NCBI GenBank assembly: GCA_009739215.1
Contig: VSJF01000006.1
Span: forward strand, 248,001-312,000
DNA: 64,000 nt
Origin: Floccularia luteovirens
Lineage: Eukaryota > Basidiomycota > Agaricomycetes > Agaricales > Squamanitaceae
Direction of reading: 5' to 3'
Shown: positions 34,107 to 47,180 of the stretch, in pieces
Numbering within the stretch: the first letter of the stretch is position 1
How the letters are laid out: the number at the start of each line of letters is the position of its first letter
Notes under the pieces: model-generated
The model's database searches: none
The model's input: the letters and a program-made list of their open reading frames with translations, nothing else
Told to the model about the DNA's origin: nothing
Translations under genes and position numbers: made by a program

Positions 34107-34497
34107 TCTGAGTAATGTCCAGGTTTGTATTTCTTGCAATAGGTACATCAGTATTTGGGGCAATTCATTGCCCAATGGTAAATGGATCTACATTGGAAGC
34201 ATTTGTCATCTATGGCTCTGAGGGTGACAGGAGTAGGTTTCTGAGGTTATGGTGGAGGGGACATCCTTGGTCTGCCTATATTGCATTCTGTGTACTATGA
34301 GGTATGAGTAAGGTGTGGCAGATGAGGAGTAGTGGATCTGGCTTCTGGTTTGATGTATATAGACAATTGATCAGTAAGACCATTGTTGTTAAGGCTATTG
34401 AGCTGGAGAGTGCTGAGTTCCATGACTTTAGTGATGAGTTCTTGTAGTTTCTGGTAAACCTCAAAAGAGATGTGGAGTTCTCTGAATTATAGTGTTA
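34107..34497 (-). pseudogene. Gypsy gag fragment
   Basis: The minus strand reads CTYCKKYKPGHY, the left half of a CCHC zinc knuckle, with stops around it. The same sequence recurs at about 32020-32066. Probably one of the Gypsy families of this window. Confidence 0.5.
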
Positions 34498-34755
34498 CTG
34501 TTATGACTCTGGACTTTTTTCACATCTCCCTGGACTTTCCTGCATATATTAATAGTACAGAACAATTACTTAATTTCTAGAACAATGAATTCTCTATTCA
34601 TAGTAGAATTATGCCATTGTTCTCTCACTTCTATTGTTCTCTTTGTTTCTCCATTGTTCTCTGATCCCCCATTATATTAGTCACCATTGTACTTTGAGTA
34701 GTATAAATAGGCAGGATACAAGATCAAGTTTTTTAGCTTGATCTTAGTGTCAACT
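34498..34755 (+). repeat. LTR2-like diverged fragment
   Basis: Holds TGTTATGAC, CCCTGGACTTTCC and AGCTTGATCTTAGTGTC, in LTR2 order but strongly changed. Confidence 0.4.
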
Positions 34756-35115
34756 TGTTAGAGTGTAAATAGTGTGTATTCACTTGGGGGGAAAGTATGC
34801 TATAGAGGCCTCCTTATATATAATACAGGAAGGCCTAGACTACTGTTCTAGACTGCTCAGGGTAGTGCTTCTAGCTTACTCTGACAGCTTCTAGTCTACT
34901 TCTGTTGCTATGATACCAGTGCTTCTAGACTACCCTGAGTGCTTCTAGTCTACCCTGATAGAAGCACCTCTGGTATCTATATAAGACCACTGGTTTCCTA
35001 CCAGAACCCATTCTTCCTTTCCCCTCCTGTCTATCATTACATACTATACTATTCTATCCTCTTACTATCTTCTATCCTAGTATATCTGTACATGTAGGAG
35101 TAGACTATTGTAACA
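34756..35115 (-). repeat. Copia-1 type solo LTR (LTR-C), 360 bp
   Basis: Reverse orientation, TGTTAGAGTG to GTAACA. It has one fewer 20-bp U3 repeat than the 380-bp LTRs at 49533, 55166 and 63015, which accounts for its length. Confidence 0.85.
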
Positions 35116-35656
35116 TATTTTGGAGGTAGGATGAAATCTGGCCCACTGAAGTGCACAGACCCAACAGTTCACTGAAGAGACCACCTGGGAATGGTCTTTT
35201 GTCTCTACTAACTACTATGGACTGACTACTATGGACTGACTAGTATCAGTAGTCAAACTTAGAGTCAAAAGAAAAGAGGGGCAAGAGAGCAGTCACTGGT
35301 GTATCAGAGGTGATAGGTGATAGGTGAGGACAGGATAAGGAAAGTGATAAATAGCACAGTCAAAGCTGAGGGCCCATAACCTGTTTGAGTGAAAACAGTG
35401 TGTATTTGGTTGGGGGGAAAAGTAGGCAGAAGTGCCTCCTTATATATGTTTGGAGAGTGTGCACAGACCACCCAGTAGTTTGGCCTTGTTTGTGTACCAG
35501 GTGTCCCTGGTACAATATATAAGGCCACTGGTCTGATGCCACTCTCCATTCTTTCTTTCCCCCACTTCACTACTATAACTTCTACTCTACTTATCATATC
35601 TTTATGTATTATCTATGTAGTAGTGTCTGGGTGTGTAGGACTAGAGTATTGTAACA
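35116..35656 (-). repeat. Copia-2 leader plus 5' LTR (LTR8), reverse
   Basis: 35116-35381 is the reverse of a Copia untranslated leader (compare 49913-50250). 35382-35656 is LTR8 from TGTTTGAGTG to GTAACA. Together they are the 5' end of a minus-strand Copia-2 whose body was replaced by the solo LTR at 34756-35115. Confidence 0.7.
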
Positions 35657-36786
35657 TATTTGGATGTGTCTGTTTCTAGTAAGAATTGTTTCTTAAAGTC
35701 TGGCATTTGTAATACTGGTGTAGTAGTAAATGCTTTCTTTAATTTCTCAAATGATATTTGGCATTTGTTTGATTAATTGAATTTGGTGTTTTTCTTGAGG
35801 AGTTCATTTAGCAGTTGTGCTAAGTCTGAGAACTTGTGTATAAATTTTCTGTAGAAGTTTCTGAATCCTAAGAAACTTCTGATTTGTTTGACTGTTGTTA
35901 GTGGTGGCCAATCTTTGATTCCTTTTAGTTTGACTGAATCCATTGAGATCTTATTTTCTGAAATGATGAGTCCCAGGTATTCTACTTGTTTCTTGTTGAA
36001 TTTTGCATTTCTCTATTTTTAGATAGAGGTCATGTTCTTTTAGCCTTTTTAGAACTTTTAGGATTCTTTTGATTTATAGTTCTGGTGTTTCTGAGAATAT
36101 TAGGATGTCATCCATGTAAATGGTGACTTATCCTTCATCAATCATATCTCTGAATATGTCATCCATTATGTTTTGGAAAGTTGCAGGGGAATTGCACATT
36201 CTGAAAAACATAACTGTGAGCTCAAAAAGTCCCATTTTGGTCTTGAATGCTACTTTAGGCTTATTGCCTTCTCTGATTCAGATGTTGTTGTATCCCCATT
36301 AGATGTCAAGTTTCATAAAGATCTTTCCTTCTCTTAATTTGGTTAAGAGTTCTGAAATTAAGGATAAGGGATAAGGTTTCTTAATTGTTTCTTCATTGAG
36401 ATAATGGTAGTCTTGGCAAGGTCTTAGACTTCCATCTTTCTTTGTGACAAAGAAGAATAGAGATGCTATTTCTGACTCGGAGAGTCAGATATACCCTTTT
36501 GCAAGATTTTCTTTGATAAATTCTTGTATCTTCTGATCTTCAATTGGGTTGAGGGGATAGATTTTGCTATTCTTGTTTTGGTAACTAGGTTTGAGATTGA
36601 TCTTGTGATCCCAGGGTTATCTTGCTAGCATTCTGTCAGACTTTTGTTTACTAAATATATCTTTAAATAGATGAAACTCTTTTGGGAGTTTTTCTTCTAT
36701 TGTTGTGGCTTCTTGAGGTGTGGCATTTGCTGCCATTGTTTAGGCTTGAGTTGTCTTGACTCAGATTGGAAAGGTTTCTTCTTCAG
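35657..36786 (-). pseudogene. Gypsy-1 pol fragment (reverse transcriptase)
   Basis: Reverse copy of the same family as 60113-63014, covering the protease end and reverse transcriptase with many stops. The landmark order matches the plus-strand copy exactly. Confidence 0.75.
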
Positions 36787-37376
36787 TGTTATGACCTTAT
36801 CTGGATATGTGCTATCTCCCTGGACTTTAGAATGTGTGTGCAATGCATTTTTGCCTCGTTTACTACTTCTTTTATATATGACTTGCATTTATGCTTCTTC
36901 TAACTCATAGTGACTTGTACAAGCTTCTAAATGACTAGTAGATACTTCTGTATGACTCCGCACTGACTTGTAGCTTACTGAGCAAGCACGCAATAGTTTA
37001 TTATTAGAAGTAGTGTACTTGTATTTAAGTAGCACGAAACTACAGACAAGCCTCAGCTTGATCTTAGTTTCGAGTACTTGCAATATACTTGCTTATTACT
37101 CTGTTACCTCTGGTTAATCTCCCTCCCCTATCTAGGATAGCAGGACAAGTTGTAATAATGGCATGGGTAACACCATACATGCTGAAAGGCCTGCATGTTC
37201 TTCCTCTGTAACTGACCTTAGAGAGACCCCGACAAGTGGTTTGTAACTCGTGTAGTGGAGTAACCCCATTATCATATCAGGGAAATCTGACTGGCAAAAC
37301 CATCAACTGTTCCCTTACCCAGATGGCCAAATGACGAGACAGTAAACGACAATATATAAGACCCCTAACGGTAATA
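36787..37376 (+). repeat. LTR2 solo LTR inside Gypsy-1
   Basis: TGTTATGACC to GGTAATA (decayed from GGTAACA). It lies between Gypsy-1 pol and gag, where about 0.9 kb of the element is missing compared with 61066-61986. Flanks TTCAG and GCCAC differ, which points to a deletion or recombination. Confidence 0.75.
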
Positions 37377-37790
37377 GCCACTATTGATTGGGTGAAAAAT
37401 TCTTGTTTTCTAATTCTTCAAAGAATTCTTCTTGTTCTTCATCAGGTAGTTTAGTTAGTAGGGCTCTTACTATGGCCAATAGTTCTTTAACTGTTTTAGG
37501 TTTTTGAAAATTGTATTGTGGTGTGCTTCTTCTTCTCAAGGTTTTCCTTTTGGGACAATCTTTAGATTGATGTCTCTTTTGATGGTATATGAAGCATAGT
37601 GCATTTAGAAAATGCCTATTTCATTCTTCAAATGATATTTTGTTAATTTCTTCTAGTTCTTCCATGTCTAATAGAAGGTCTTCAGTATTGAGGCCATCAA
37701 TTTCCATTGTGTTGGGGTCTCTTCCAGTCATTCTTGCTAGGAATAAACTTGGTCTTGCAAAGAGTTTCTTTCTAGACTCAGAATCAAGTC
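37377..37790 (-). pseudogene. Gypsy-1 gag fragment with zinc knuckle region
   Basis: Reverse complement of the stretch at 60650-61066, including RNPxxxEIDGLNTEDLLLDMEELEEINKISFEE. Broken by stops. Confidence 0.75.
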
Positions 37791-37926
37791 TACTTAAATA
37801 CATAAAGGTCACTACTACTTATGGTAGTAGTCTTTTGTAAGATTCTACAAAGTTCTACTATGGATTATCTAAGCTGCTGTGGAAGTCCACATGGTAGTGG
37901 AGTAATCTAATAATACATAGAACAAT
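37791..37926 (-). repeat. LTR4 fragment
   Basis: CTCAGAATCAAGTCTACTTA onward, same as 47328 onward. Cut on the right by LTR3. Confidence 0.6.
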
Positions 37927-38289
37927 TGTTGTGATAGCAACTATTACGTAAAGGATCACATGATTCATGTAATGTGATATGTCATATGACCTAGTCATGT
38001 GACTCACTCATCATATGCTTTATATGTTACGTGCATTATGACTAAGCATGTTCTTTGATATTCTATAACATTCTACAAGGAACATGTGACTTATGGAACT
38101 ATCTAGCATGAACCACTATTTACAAATATGCACATACAGTAAATCTGTATATAAGGACCTTGTACTTCGTACTATGCCCCTTGTTCAATTATATTGGTAG
38201 TAGTCAGTATTAGCCTGTAAGAACAACAAGTAAGCTCTAAGGTAAGATAGTTCCACTCCACTATGTGTAACACAGGGTACTGCTCAATA
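37927..38289 (+). repeat. LTR3 solo LTR with ACAAT target duplication
   Basis: TGTTGTGATAGCAAC to CTGCTCAATA, flanked by ACAAT at 37922-37926 and 38290-38294. The TATA-like TGTATATAAGGACC is near 38148. Confidence 0.85.
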
Positions 38290-38294
38290 ACAAT

Positions 38295-38710
38295 GAGGAT
38301 GGTGAGTGAGGTGGTATGGTTCATATCAGTGAGGTGTGGGATTGCTCTAGCTGCAATGGCAAGAATGACAGTATAGATGGCAGTAAGGGAGGAAACAGTG
38401 TAGGGCATTGTAGTAGGGGTAGTAGTGGTGAATGGTTGTTGCAAGTGGTAGTTAGACAAATTGTGTTTGACTAGTGGAAGTAGAGATGGTGAGGTTTTTA
38501 TATCAATGTGGTTTGTTTGGATGTTTATAATGGAATGTTGTGAGAAGTTGTTTTGAATAAGTCAGGTTTGATAGTGATTCCCATATGTCCTGTTCATGTG
38601 GTTCTCCCTTCTAATGCACAAAGTATAAGATATGACATCCTTGGCATTTGCTATCAATAATTTTGTCCAACTTCATATTCTAGTTCTCTATTGATCAGAT
38701 TCAGAGGTAG
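38295..38710. other. Unassigned repeat-region DNA
   Basis: No protein family or known repeat from the window was recognised. Confidence 0.4.
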
Positions 38711-39419
38711 TGCTGGTGAAGGGTTCAAGTTGTGGTTAGACTTAGAAGTCCTTGGGGTGCAGCACTTCTGTCTGCAATTCCTAAACTATCACTTGTAGAA
38801 TAAGAAATAAAATGTTTAAAGACAACGGCTTTCGAAACAGAATGTTTTTAAGTTTTTAAGTAAATAAAACTTATCGAGGTAATATTTTGTTCTACTTTGA
38901 AATGTTTCTTTTGTAGATCCAAAGCAGTTAGGTCTTGGTTTCAAAGTTTCGAATTCTATCTTCAAGATTTGCTGGACTTGTAAATGAGGTAAATAATGAT
39001 AGTAGTGGTTCAAAGAATAATTAATAAGGTTCTTTAGAATAGAATGAGATATCAAAACTGAGGTTTTGTCTTTTGGATACTAAGGTGAAGGGGAAAATTA
39101 ACTTATTTTATTGTTCTGTTTTGAGCCCTATTTATACCTACTATGATACAGTAAGATACTCGAAACATAAATTTTAACCATGAAATTTTAAAGTGATCAT
39201 ACTAGTGAAGAATTTTGAAACAGGGGAAGTATGTAAAAAAAATGAATAAAATGGAAAGTTTTCTTTGAAATAAATTGCACTCCCTTCATAACCATTTGCG
39301 GCATCATTACTTGTAATCATAACCACTAAGTACTTCCTAATGCAGTGTGATGCATTTGCTGATGTGCTGTTTTGGATTATAGAAATTTTCCAGGCTTGGT
39401 GGGAAGACTGAGGTACTGT

Positions 39420-40446
39420 TGTTAAAGTTAGTAGATGCCATAACATAGGCATTAGTAAAGTATTAGTTCGCACTTTGTGCACTTTAATGTAAATGCCACA
39501 ATAGTGGCATTAGTAAAATACTTTCATTTCACACTTTTACACTTAGTTTACATTTCTTAATGTTTCTGCTTTTGTTTTATAGTTGTAGGTCCACTGAGTG
39601 TTGCAAAACACTCAAACGCGATATAGTGGACACTATTTATCATGCCTTATGGTTTCCTGGGTACAACAGGGCCAAACAAGTGCGCTTTTCTTATGTATCT
39701 AGAGATAGATACTAGATACTTGCTGAAAACAAAGTTAATCATATTACACTTGTTTGAATGCATTTTAGAGGGTTTCTTGCATTGTATCTGACTGCTTACA
39801 GTAGTACAATTGCAGAGTTCAGTTTGTGTTATGACCTTATCCGGATATGCACTATCTTCCTGGACTTTAGAATGGGTGCGCAACATGTTCCTGCCTTGTT
39901 TCCTAGTTTCCCATACACATTTTGTATATGACTCGCGTTTTGCTTCTATTAACTCATAGTGACTTGTGTAGGCTTCTAAATGACTTGTAGATACTTCTGT
40001 ATGACTCTGCATTGACTCAAAGCTTACTGAGCAAGCACGCAATAGTTTATTATTAGAAGTAGTGTACTTGTATTTAAGTAGCACGAAACTACAGTCAAGC
40101 CTCAGCTTGATCTTAGTTTCGAGTACCTCCTAATACGAGCGATTACTCTGTTACCTCAGTGACAACTAAGTGACTCTCCCTCCCTTGTCTAGGATGGCAA
40201 GATCATTGTAAATAACGGCATGGATGACACCGTATAGCCTGAAACGCCTGGCTGTCCCTACCTCTGTAACTGACCTCAGAGAGACCCCGACAGGTGGTTT
40301 GTAACCTATGTGGTAGTGTAACCTACCATCGTGCTAGGGAAATCTGACTAGCAAACCCCAACCGTTCCCTAACCTGGATATACCTACGACGAGACCAGTA
40401 AACAATGACGCCTAAACCCCAAACGGTAACAGTTTGAACTTCAACA
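39420..40446 (+). repeat. LTR1 copy interrupted by LTR2
   Basis: TGTTAAAGTTAG to ACTTCAACA. Flanks ACTGT and ACTAT are a decayed target duplication. LTR2 sits inside at 39827-40431. Confidence 0.85.
39827..40431 (+). repeat. LTR2 solo LTR with GTTTG target duplication
   Basis: TGTTATGACCTTATCCGG to AACGGTAACA, 605 bp, flanked by GTTTG at 39822-39826 and 40432-40436. It is the youngest layer here: it broke an LTR1 that had itself broken LTR5. Confidence 0.9.
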
Positions 40447-40708
40447 ACTATTTGGTCTGGGCTCGCCATAGTGGTTCCTGGATCTAGAACTGAGATCTGG
40501 TTCAAAACTGCACATCCATGTTAATATCTTCTGAGTTCCACCTGATAAATTGTGTTGATAAGTGTGTTTCGAAAGCACTAGGCATGAGTTGTTTTGAAGG
40601 AGGGTGTTATGTGTTGTAGAAGAGTGGTTTCGAGCTATATTGTCAAAGAGTGAGGTATTACTATATCTGGTTCAAACCCATGGGGGTTTCCCACACTGGT
40701 GTGGAGTG

Positions 40709-43700
40709 TTAACTGTGGAACTGTAGTTTTGAGTATTTTTGGAGAAGTGATGAATGGAATACTGGATGTATTTTCCACATTGGTGGCAATTTTAGTTTGA
40801 ATGAGGTTTCTCCAACTTGTTTCATGATTTTGAATGGGCTGTATCTTTTTTGGAATAGCTTCTTTGAGGGTCTAGTAATGTTAAGATGTGACCCATCAAG
40901 CCAGACTTGGTCACCTGGTTTAAAATTGATCTTTGGCAGAGTTGATCTGGTGGACATATATTCATTGTTTTTATGGAGATTAGCAGTGATAGTGGCATGG
41001 AGTTTGTTCATGCATTTCAAATACTTGAAGATGGATTCATTGGAGATGTCCATTGTGACTAAGTCTCCTTTCCATGGGTGTTGGCCTGAGTTGGCCATGA
41101 ATGGAGATATTAATAATGCAGAGTGAGTATTATTGTTGTAGTGAAATTCTGTGAGAGGGAGCCATTTGGTCCAGTTATCTTGATTGTGTGATATGAATTT
41201 TCAGAGATACGAGATTAGTTCTTAGTTTGTGTATTCAGTTTATCCATCTGTTTGTGGGTGATAGGTGGAGAAGATGTTTTGCTTGATATTGAGAGTCTTG
41301 CAGATGGAACGGGTAAATGAACTGGTGAATTGGGGGCCTCAATTGGAGATAATCTTTTTTGGTAGGCTGTGGTGTTTCCAGACATTATGAAGATATATTT
41401 CTGCAAGTTCAGGAGCAGAAGGTGTAGTGATAGTTGGGATAAAGTGGACCATTTTTATGAATTTGTTGGTTATAATGCAGATTGATTTCTTTCCATCAGA
41501 TTTTGGGAGAGAACCAAGAAAGTCGATGGCAACAGTATGCCATGGATGTTCGGCAACATCATATGATTGTATGAAGAGTGGTTTCTTTTGTCAGGAAGTG
41601 TTGTTTCTTTGGCAAGTTTCACAGCCATTTACAAAGATTTTACAGTCAATAGGGAGGGAAAGCCACTAGTAGGAGTGTGATATTTGTTCTATGGTTTGTT
41701 TGATGCCAGAGTGTCCATCTAGAGGAGAATTATGGAAGTGAAGCATAATTTTTTCTCTTCATATGATGAGTGGGATATACAGGTGGTTTTGGTATCAGAT
41801 AAGGTGATTGGTGAAGTTGAAGTCATTGGGATTGTCATTCATGAGGGTTTTGATGGAGTTTGGTATGGATGCAAGGTGACTATTGGCAAGTAGAGCTTTG
41901 TGGTCAAATTCAGTTGTGATTGCATTGACAAAGGTTGGTAGCATTTGGATTGGTGGTTGTGACTTCAATGGGAAGAGTGAGGAGGGTCAAAAAAGGGCAT
42001 CAGCTCAGAAATTAGTTTTTTCTAGGGTGTAACAGAGGGTGAAGTTGAAGTCTATGAGAAATTGGTGCCATTGGATTTGTTGGGCATTGAGGTTACAGAG
42101 TTCTCTGAAGTAACTAAGGTTTTTATGGTTAGTTACAATTTCGAATAGTTCATCTGTCATGATGAGGTAGTGGTGCCACTCTTTTAGACATGCAATTATT
42201 GTGAGTAATTCTTTATCATAGATTGGGTAATTGGTTTCAGCCTGTTGTATTATATGGGAATAATATGTGTTGAGATGCCATGTTTTGTCTTGAGGGTTAA
42301 GTTAAGAAAGTATCTCTTCAATAGCTTGGCCAGAGGCATTTGTTTCAAGATAGAATTGTTCTTTTGGTTGAGGAAGGTGCAAGATGGGTACAGACAAAGC
42401 ATGTTTGAGTTGGTTGAATAAGTGTTGTTCTGCAAGTCCCCAGTTCCAGGTTGTTTTTGGAGATTTCAGGTGATGTAGGGGTGTTGCAATTCCACTGAAG
42501 TTAGGGATAAATTGTTAGTAAAAGTTACAAAACCTAATGAATTTTTCAATGTCTTTGACTTTTTGTGGAGTGGGCCAGTCAGTAATGGCTTTGATCTTTT
42601 TTTCTTCTGTGCAGAGTGAGTCTTTGAATATGATAAATCCCAGAGCAGGTACTTCAGTAACTTCCTAGAGGCATTTTGCAGCTTTGATAAAAAGATGGTT
42701 CTTCTGGAGGATATTCATGACTTTTATGGTGGTGTTTTGGAGGTTGGTGAAAGAAGAGGAGTGGATAATAATGTTGTCAATATAGACTGCTACTTTTCAT
42801 TGGTAGATGAGATCATGAAAAAGTGTGACCATTATTCTGGAAAAGGTACTTAGTGAATTTGTGAGGCCAAAGTACATGATTATGGGTTCAAAGAGCCCTC
42901 TTGAGATGACAAAGACAGCTTTTTCTTCACTGCCCTTTTTGATTTGGACATTGTTGAAGCCCCAGACAATGTCAAGTTTTGAGAAGTATGTGGATCCTTT
43001 TAGCAAGTTGAGGAGGTTTGTGATGCATGAGATGTTGAAATAAATAGTAGACTTTAAAAGAGTGGATGGAGTTTATGCTAAACTGCCTTGAATTAACATG
43101 TGTAAATTACTAACAATTTATACTACTTGTTTATGTAAGCAAAAAGTAGAGTGAAACAACTAAACATGATAGATAGAGCTTATACTGCCCTTGGTTATTC
43201 CAACATGGAAGTGGATATTTATCTTTTATTGTGTATTTGTTAATTTTCCAGTAGTTTTAGATTGGTTGGAGGGAGCCATTAGATTTCTTTATAAAGAAGA
43301 AATGTATAGCATATGGTGATTTTGATGGTCAGATTTTTCCTGCTTTGAGTTCTTTATCAATCCATTTGTTGAGTTTTTTGAGTTCTCTATCACTCATGGA
43401 GTATGGTCAGGATGGGATGGAATGTGGTGTATTGGGAAGGAGTTTGATTTCATGGTCCCATTCTTGGCAAGGAGGAGTTCATCAAAGTCTTTTTCTTTGA
43501 AAAGGTGAAAGTAAGGAAGGAGATATTTGGGTAACTCTGAATTGTTGATTTTTCTGAGTTCAGTGTTGGTTTTTCAGATGAAGTATGATCTCTGTTTAGA
43601 GAAACATTTAGTGCAATTAGGAAATTCAAGGTATCCTTTTTTCCAGTTGATTTCTGAGTTATGGGCATAAAGCCAGTTATGTCCAAGAAATACTTGTCCT

Positions 43701-44830
43701 TTACCAAGGTCATATATAATGATGATGATTATTTCTTTATGCTCTCCAAAGTTTGCTTCAAAGATGCATGATCATGTTGCTGATCCAGTGTTATTTGGTG
43801 ATCTATCAGTGTTTTTTATGGAAATTGGGTTATTGAGTTGTTTAATTAGTAGTTGCAGGCATTTTACTGTTTTATAGTTAATACATGTGGTTATACAACT
43901 ATAGTCAATGAGGAAGGCAGAGTGGTGTGTCCTAATTTGCTTAATTTTACTCTACCTTTCATAGAGAATTCCAGAGGTTTATTCTAGATGAATCTGATAC
44001 ATATAGGTTTTGATTGAGCTGGGATTATTATTTTCCTAGAAAGTATACATGAGTTTTCTTAAGATAAATAATCAGACACCTTGGTGTTGAGTCATGACTT
44101 TGTGCTTAGTTTGACTCTTTAGTAAAATCCTGTTCATTCTTCTTTGTCCTCTTTTGTGTAGGGGTCATAATATTATATTTGTCATCTTCTGGATGGTCAA
44201 GATCATATTCATTGTTGGTTCCATCGTTATCTTGGTAGCAAAGGTGGTTATATTGTTTGAATGTACATGGTTTGTTTCAGGAGTAGCAATCTTTGCTACA
44301 ATGTCCTGTTTTTCCACAGGTACAATATTTAAGTGATGCTTTACATTGTCAGGCCTAGTGTCTGAGTTTTCTGCAGTTGTGGCATATGCTGGTGCAGGTG
44401 AAGAGTCAGGTTTGTATGGCTCTGATTTCTATTGGAGTTCCTATATCTCCTCAGGTGGTTCCTGTTGATGTTTTGAAGGTGTTGAAGTATGGTTTTCCAC
44501 TCATGACTTGGGAGCATTGTTATGCTCCTTCAAGGGAGGTGCCAATATCAGTGAGTCATTTAATAAGTTCTTTGTAAGTGGTTAGTGTATCTCCAGAGTG
44601 GAAGACAATATCTGCAATTTTGTCTTGTACTGCTTGTTTAAGCACCTAGCATGCCATGCTATCTCTAAGATTGGTTTCATCTTTGAGTAAGTAAAACTTG
44701 TCAAGGAAAAGAGTGATGGGTGTATTCTTTTGCTTCATGGATATGATGCATGCTACTTTGACTTGTTTTGTTGAGTTGTCATAGTATCATTTGTTAAGTT
44801 CTTGATTTAGATATGCAAAAGAGGGCCAGA
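40709..44830 (-). pseudogene. Gypsy-2 retrotransposon body, decayed
   Basis: Ty3/Gypsy order on the minus strand. Gag with a CCHC zinc knuckle (CGKTGHCSKDC) lies near 44280-44320. Reverse transcriptase is at 43006-42650 (YFSKLDIVWGFNNVQIKKG, then VYIDNIIIHS where YxDD is expected, so the catalytic Asp is lost). The integrase C-terminus is at 41098-40709 (NFKPGDQVWLDGSHL, HPVFHSSLL). Many stops. A short element (43033-43205) interrupts it. Confidence 0.75.
43033..43205 (-). repeat. LTR7, short 173-bp element
   Basis: TGTTGAAATAAATAG to GGTTATTCCAACA on the plus strand. A reverse-oriented relative lies at 57721-57896. The ends form an imperfect inverted repeat of about 11 bp. Flanks TGAGA and TGGAA are not a clear duplication. 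Confidence 0.6.
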
Positions 44831-45027
44831 TGTCATTATTGAGAGTTGATACAGTAATGCAACAGATTTCCAATTTAGAACCTGAAAACTTCACTCTGCA
44901 ACAGCTAGATGAGGAGTTGTTATACATGGCTATGATTAGAGCTTTGCCAGAAGAGTACAGTCACTTTGTGTCATCCTTGATGCTTAGTGACAAACTGGAT
45001 AAAGCTTCTATCACCCAGGCATTCCTG

Positions 45028-45310
45028 TAGTATGTGACACATGTCATGTCACAGCCACATTAAGTTGTAGCAAACTATAACTACATAGTAGACTTAACAC
45101 AACTAATACACATATTATAATAAATATTCCCTAATCATATTTAATCTCCAATATGTTGAGCAACACCCTATATCATATAGTAGAGAGGACTGTTCTTACC
45201 TTAGAGCTTACTTGCTTAGGGAGACTTAGATCTAGTACTGACTACTATGAATGAAATTCAACAAAGGACATAAGGTCCAGTAGCTCTTCTTATATACATA
45301 ATTGCTGTTT
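45028..45310. repeat. Inserted repeat in the old Copia gag, with LTR3-like part
   Basis: TGTAGTATGTGACACATGTC at the left also occurs reversed at about 46100-46140. From 45152 (TGTTGAGCAACACC) the sequence follows LTR3. A short piece of gag is missing here compared with 51070-51095. Confidence 0.5.
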
Positions 45311-45880
45311 GTACAGCAGGAGATCTGCATCTCAAGTCTCAGAGGCTGCAAATAAAGTGGCTACTAATCAAAAGAGCAAGCAGAAATAGTCCAGCTCTAC
45401 TACCACCACTTATCCTCCTTATTTCTTTTGTGACAAAATAAGTCACTCTTTTAAGAGATGCAATCTATTTCTAGCTAAACAGGCAAAGGCAGCAAATTTA
45501 TAGGAATCAACAAGAAAGGCAAGTATCTTTTCATAAGTATAATTAGATAACCCTCTTTCCCATCATGCTAATTATGATTGGAATGCAGACTCAGAAGCCA
45601 CATCCCACATGACTCCACACAAATATTGGCTCAGAGATTATAAACCCTATCATATACCTATTAGACTGTTACCATTAGAGGTCTTTGTCATTGCTTGTCT
45701 TATCATAAGGGTTGTCTGGGTTAGGGAACAAAGGGTTTTTGCTAGTTAGATTTTCCTAGCACAGTAGTGGGATGGACCACTATGCAAGTTTCTAACTGCC
45801 ACTTGCTGGGGTCTTGCTGAGGTTAATTACAGTAAAAAACTAGTTAGGCATTTCAGACTAGACAGTGTCACCTATGCTAT

Positions 45881-47010
45881 TGTGGGAAACCCCTATGGAT
45901 TTGAACCAGATATGGTAATACCTCACACTCTTTGACAATATAGCTCAAAACCACCCTTCTACAATACATAACACCTAATAAATAGCTATGACTTTAGATA
46001 GGAGGAGAGTACTGGAGAGGAGTTAAATAGATTAGAGAATGTTTATTATAACATATGGATTAGTTGTGTTAAGTCTACTATGTAGTTACAGTTTGCTACA
46101 ACTTAATGTGACTGTGACATGACATGTGTCACATACTACAATGCTCTTCTTCAAAACGGCTCATGCCTAGTGCCTTTGAAATACACTTATCAATATGATT
46201 AATCAGGTGGAACTCAGAAGATATCAACATGGACTTATAGTTTTGAGACCAGATCTTAGTTCCAGATCCAGAAATCACTATGGAGAGTCCAAACTAAACA
46301 GCACCCCAGCCTTCTCACCAAGCCTGGAAATTTTCTATAATCCAAAATGGTGCATTAGCAAATGCATCACACTACATTAGAAAGTACTCAGTAGTTATGA
46401 TTATAAGTAATGATGCCACAAATGGTTATGAAGGGAGCACAATTTATTTCAAAGAAAAATTTCCATTTTATTCATTTTTTTACATATTTCCCCTGTTTTA
46501 AAATTCTTTACTAGTATGATCACTTTAAAAATTTTATGATAAAAATTTATGTTTTGAGTATCTTACTGTATCATAGTAGATATAAATAGGGCTCAAAACA
46601 AAACAATAAAATAAGTTAATTTTCCCCTTCACTTCAGTATCCAAAAGGCAAAATCTTAGTTTCAATATCTCATTCTATTCTAAAAAGATCTTATTGATTA
46701 TATTTTAAATCACTACTATCATTGTTTACCTCATTTACAAGTCCTGTGGGTCTTGAAGATAGAATTTGAAACTTTGAAATCAAGATCTAACTGCTTCGGA
46801 TCTACAAAAGAAACATTCCAAAGTAGAATAAATATTACCTCAATAAGTTCTTATTACTTAAATTTCTAAAAGTAAATATTCTGTTTTGAGAGCAATTGTC
46901 TTTATACATTTTATTACTTATTTTACAGATGACAGTTTAGGAATTGCAGATAGAAGCACTATGCCTCAAGGACTTCTTAGTCCAACTACAACTCAAACCT
47001 TTCATCATTA
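45881..47010 (+). repeat. LTR5 solo LTR
   Basis: TGTGGGAAACCCC start; the body matches the reverse of 38711-40695 outside its nested parts. Confidence 0.65.
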
Positions 47011-47180
47011 TATATGACTTGCTTGCCATCCTAGACAAGGGAGGGAGTTATCACTATGATAACAGAGTAAAGCCAAGTAGTATTAGGATACTCAAAACTA
47101 AGATCAAGCTGGAGCTTGTCTATAGTTTCACACTACTTTAAATACAAGTACGCTACTACTATTATAACCTATTGCATACT

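Larger units (their letters stand above)
38711..40695 (-). repeat. LTR5, 3' LTR of Gypsy-2, with nested LTR1 and LTR2
   Basis: On the minus strand it begins TGTGGGAAACCCCCATGG at 40695, just after the end of the Gypsy-2 integrase frame, and ends near 38711. A second copy lies at 45881-47010. Without the nested LTRs the length is roughly 950 bp. The outer right limit is approximate. Confidence 0.65.

Noticed and set aside
33698..34300. Several 60-90 codon frames around the LTR8 copies
   Set aside because: They repeat in every LTR8 copy in changing frames and match no family; LTR sequence explains them.
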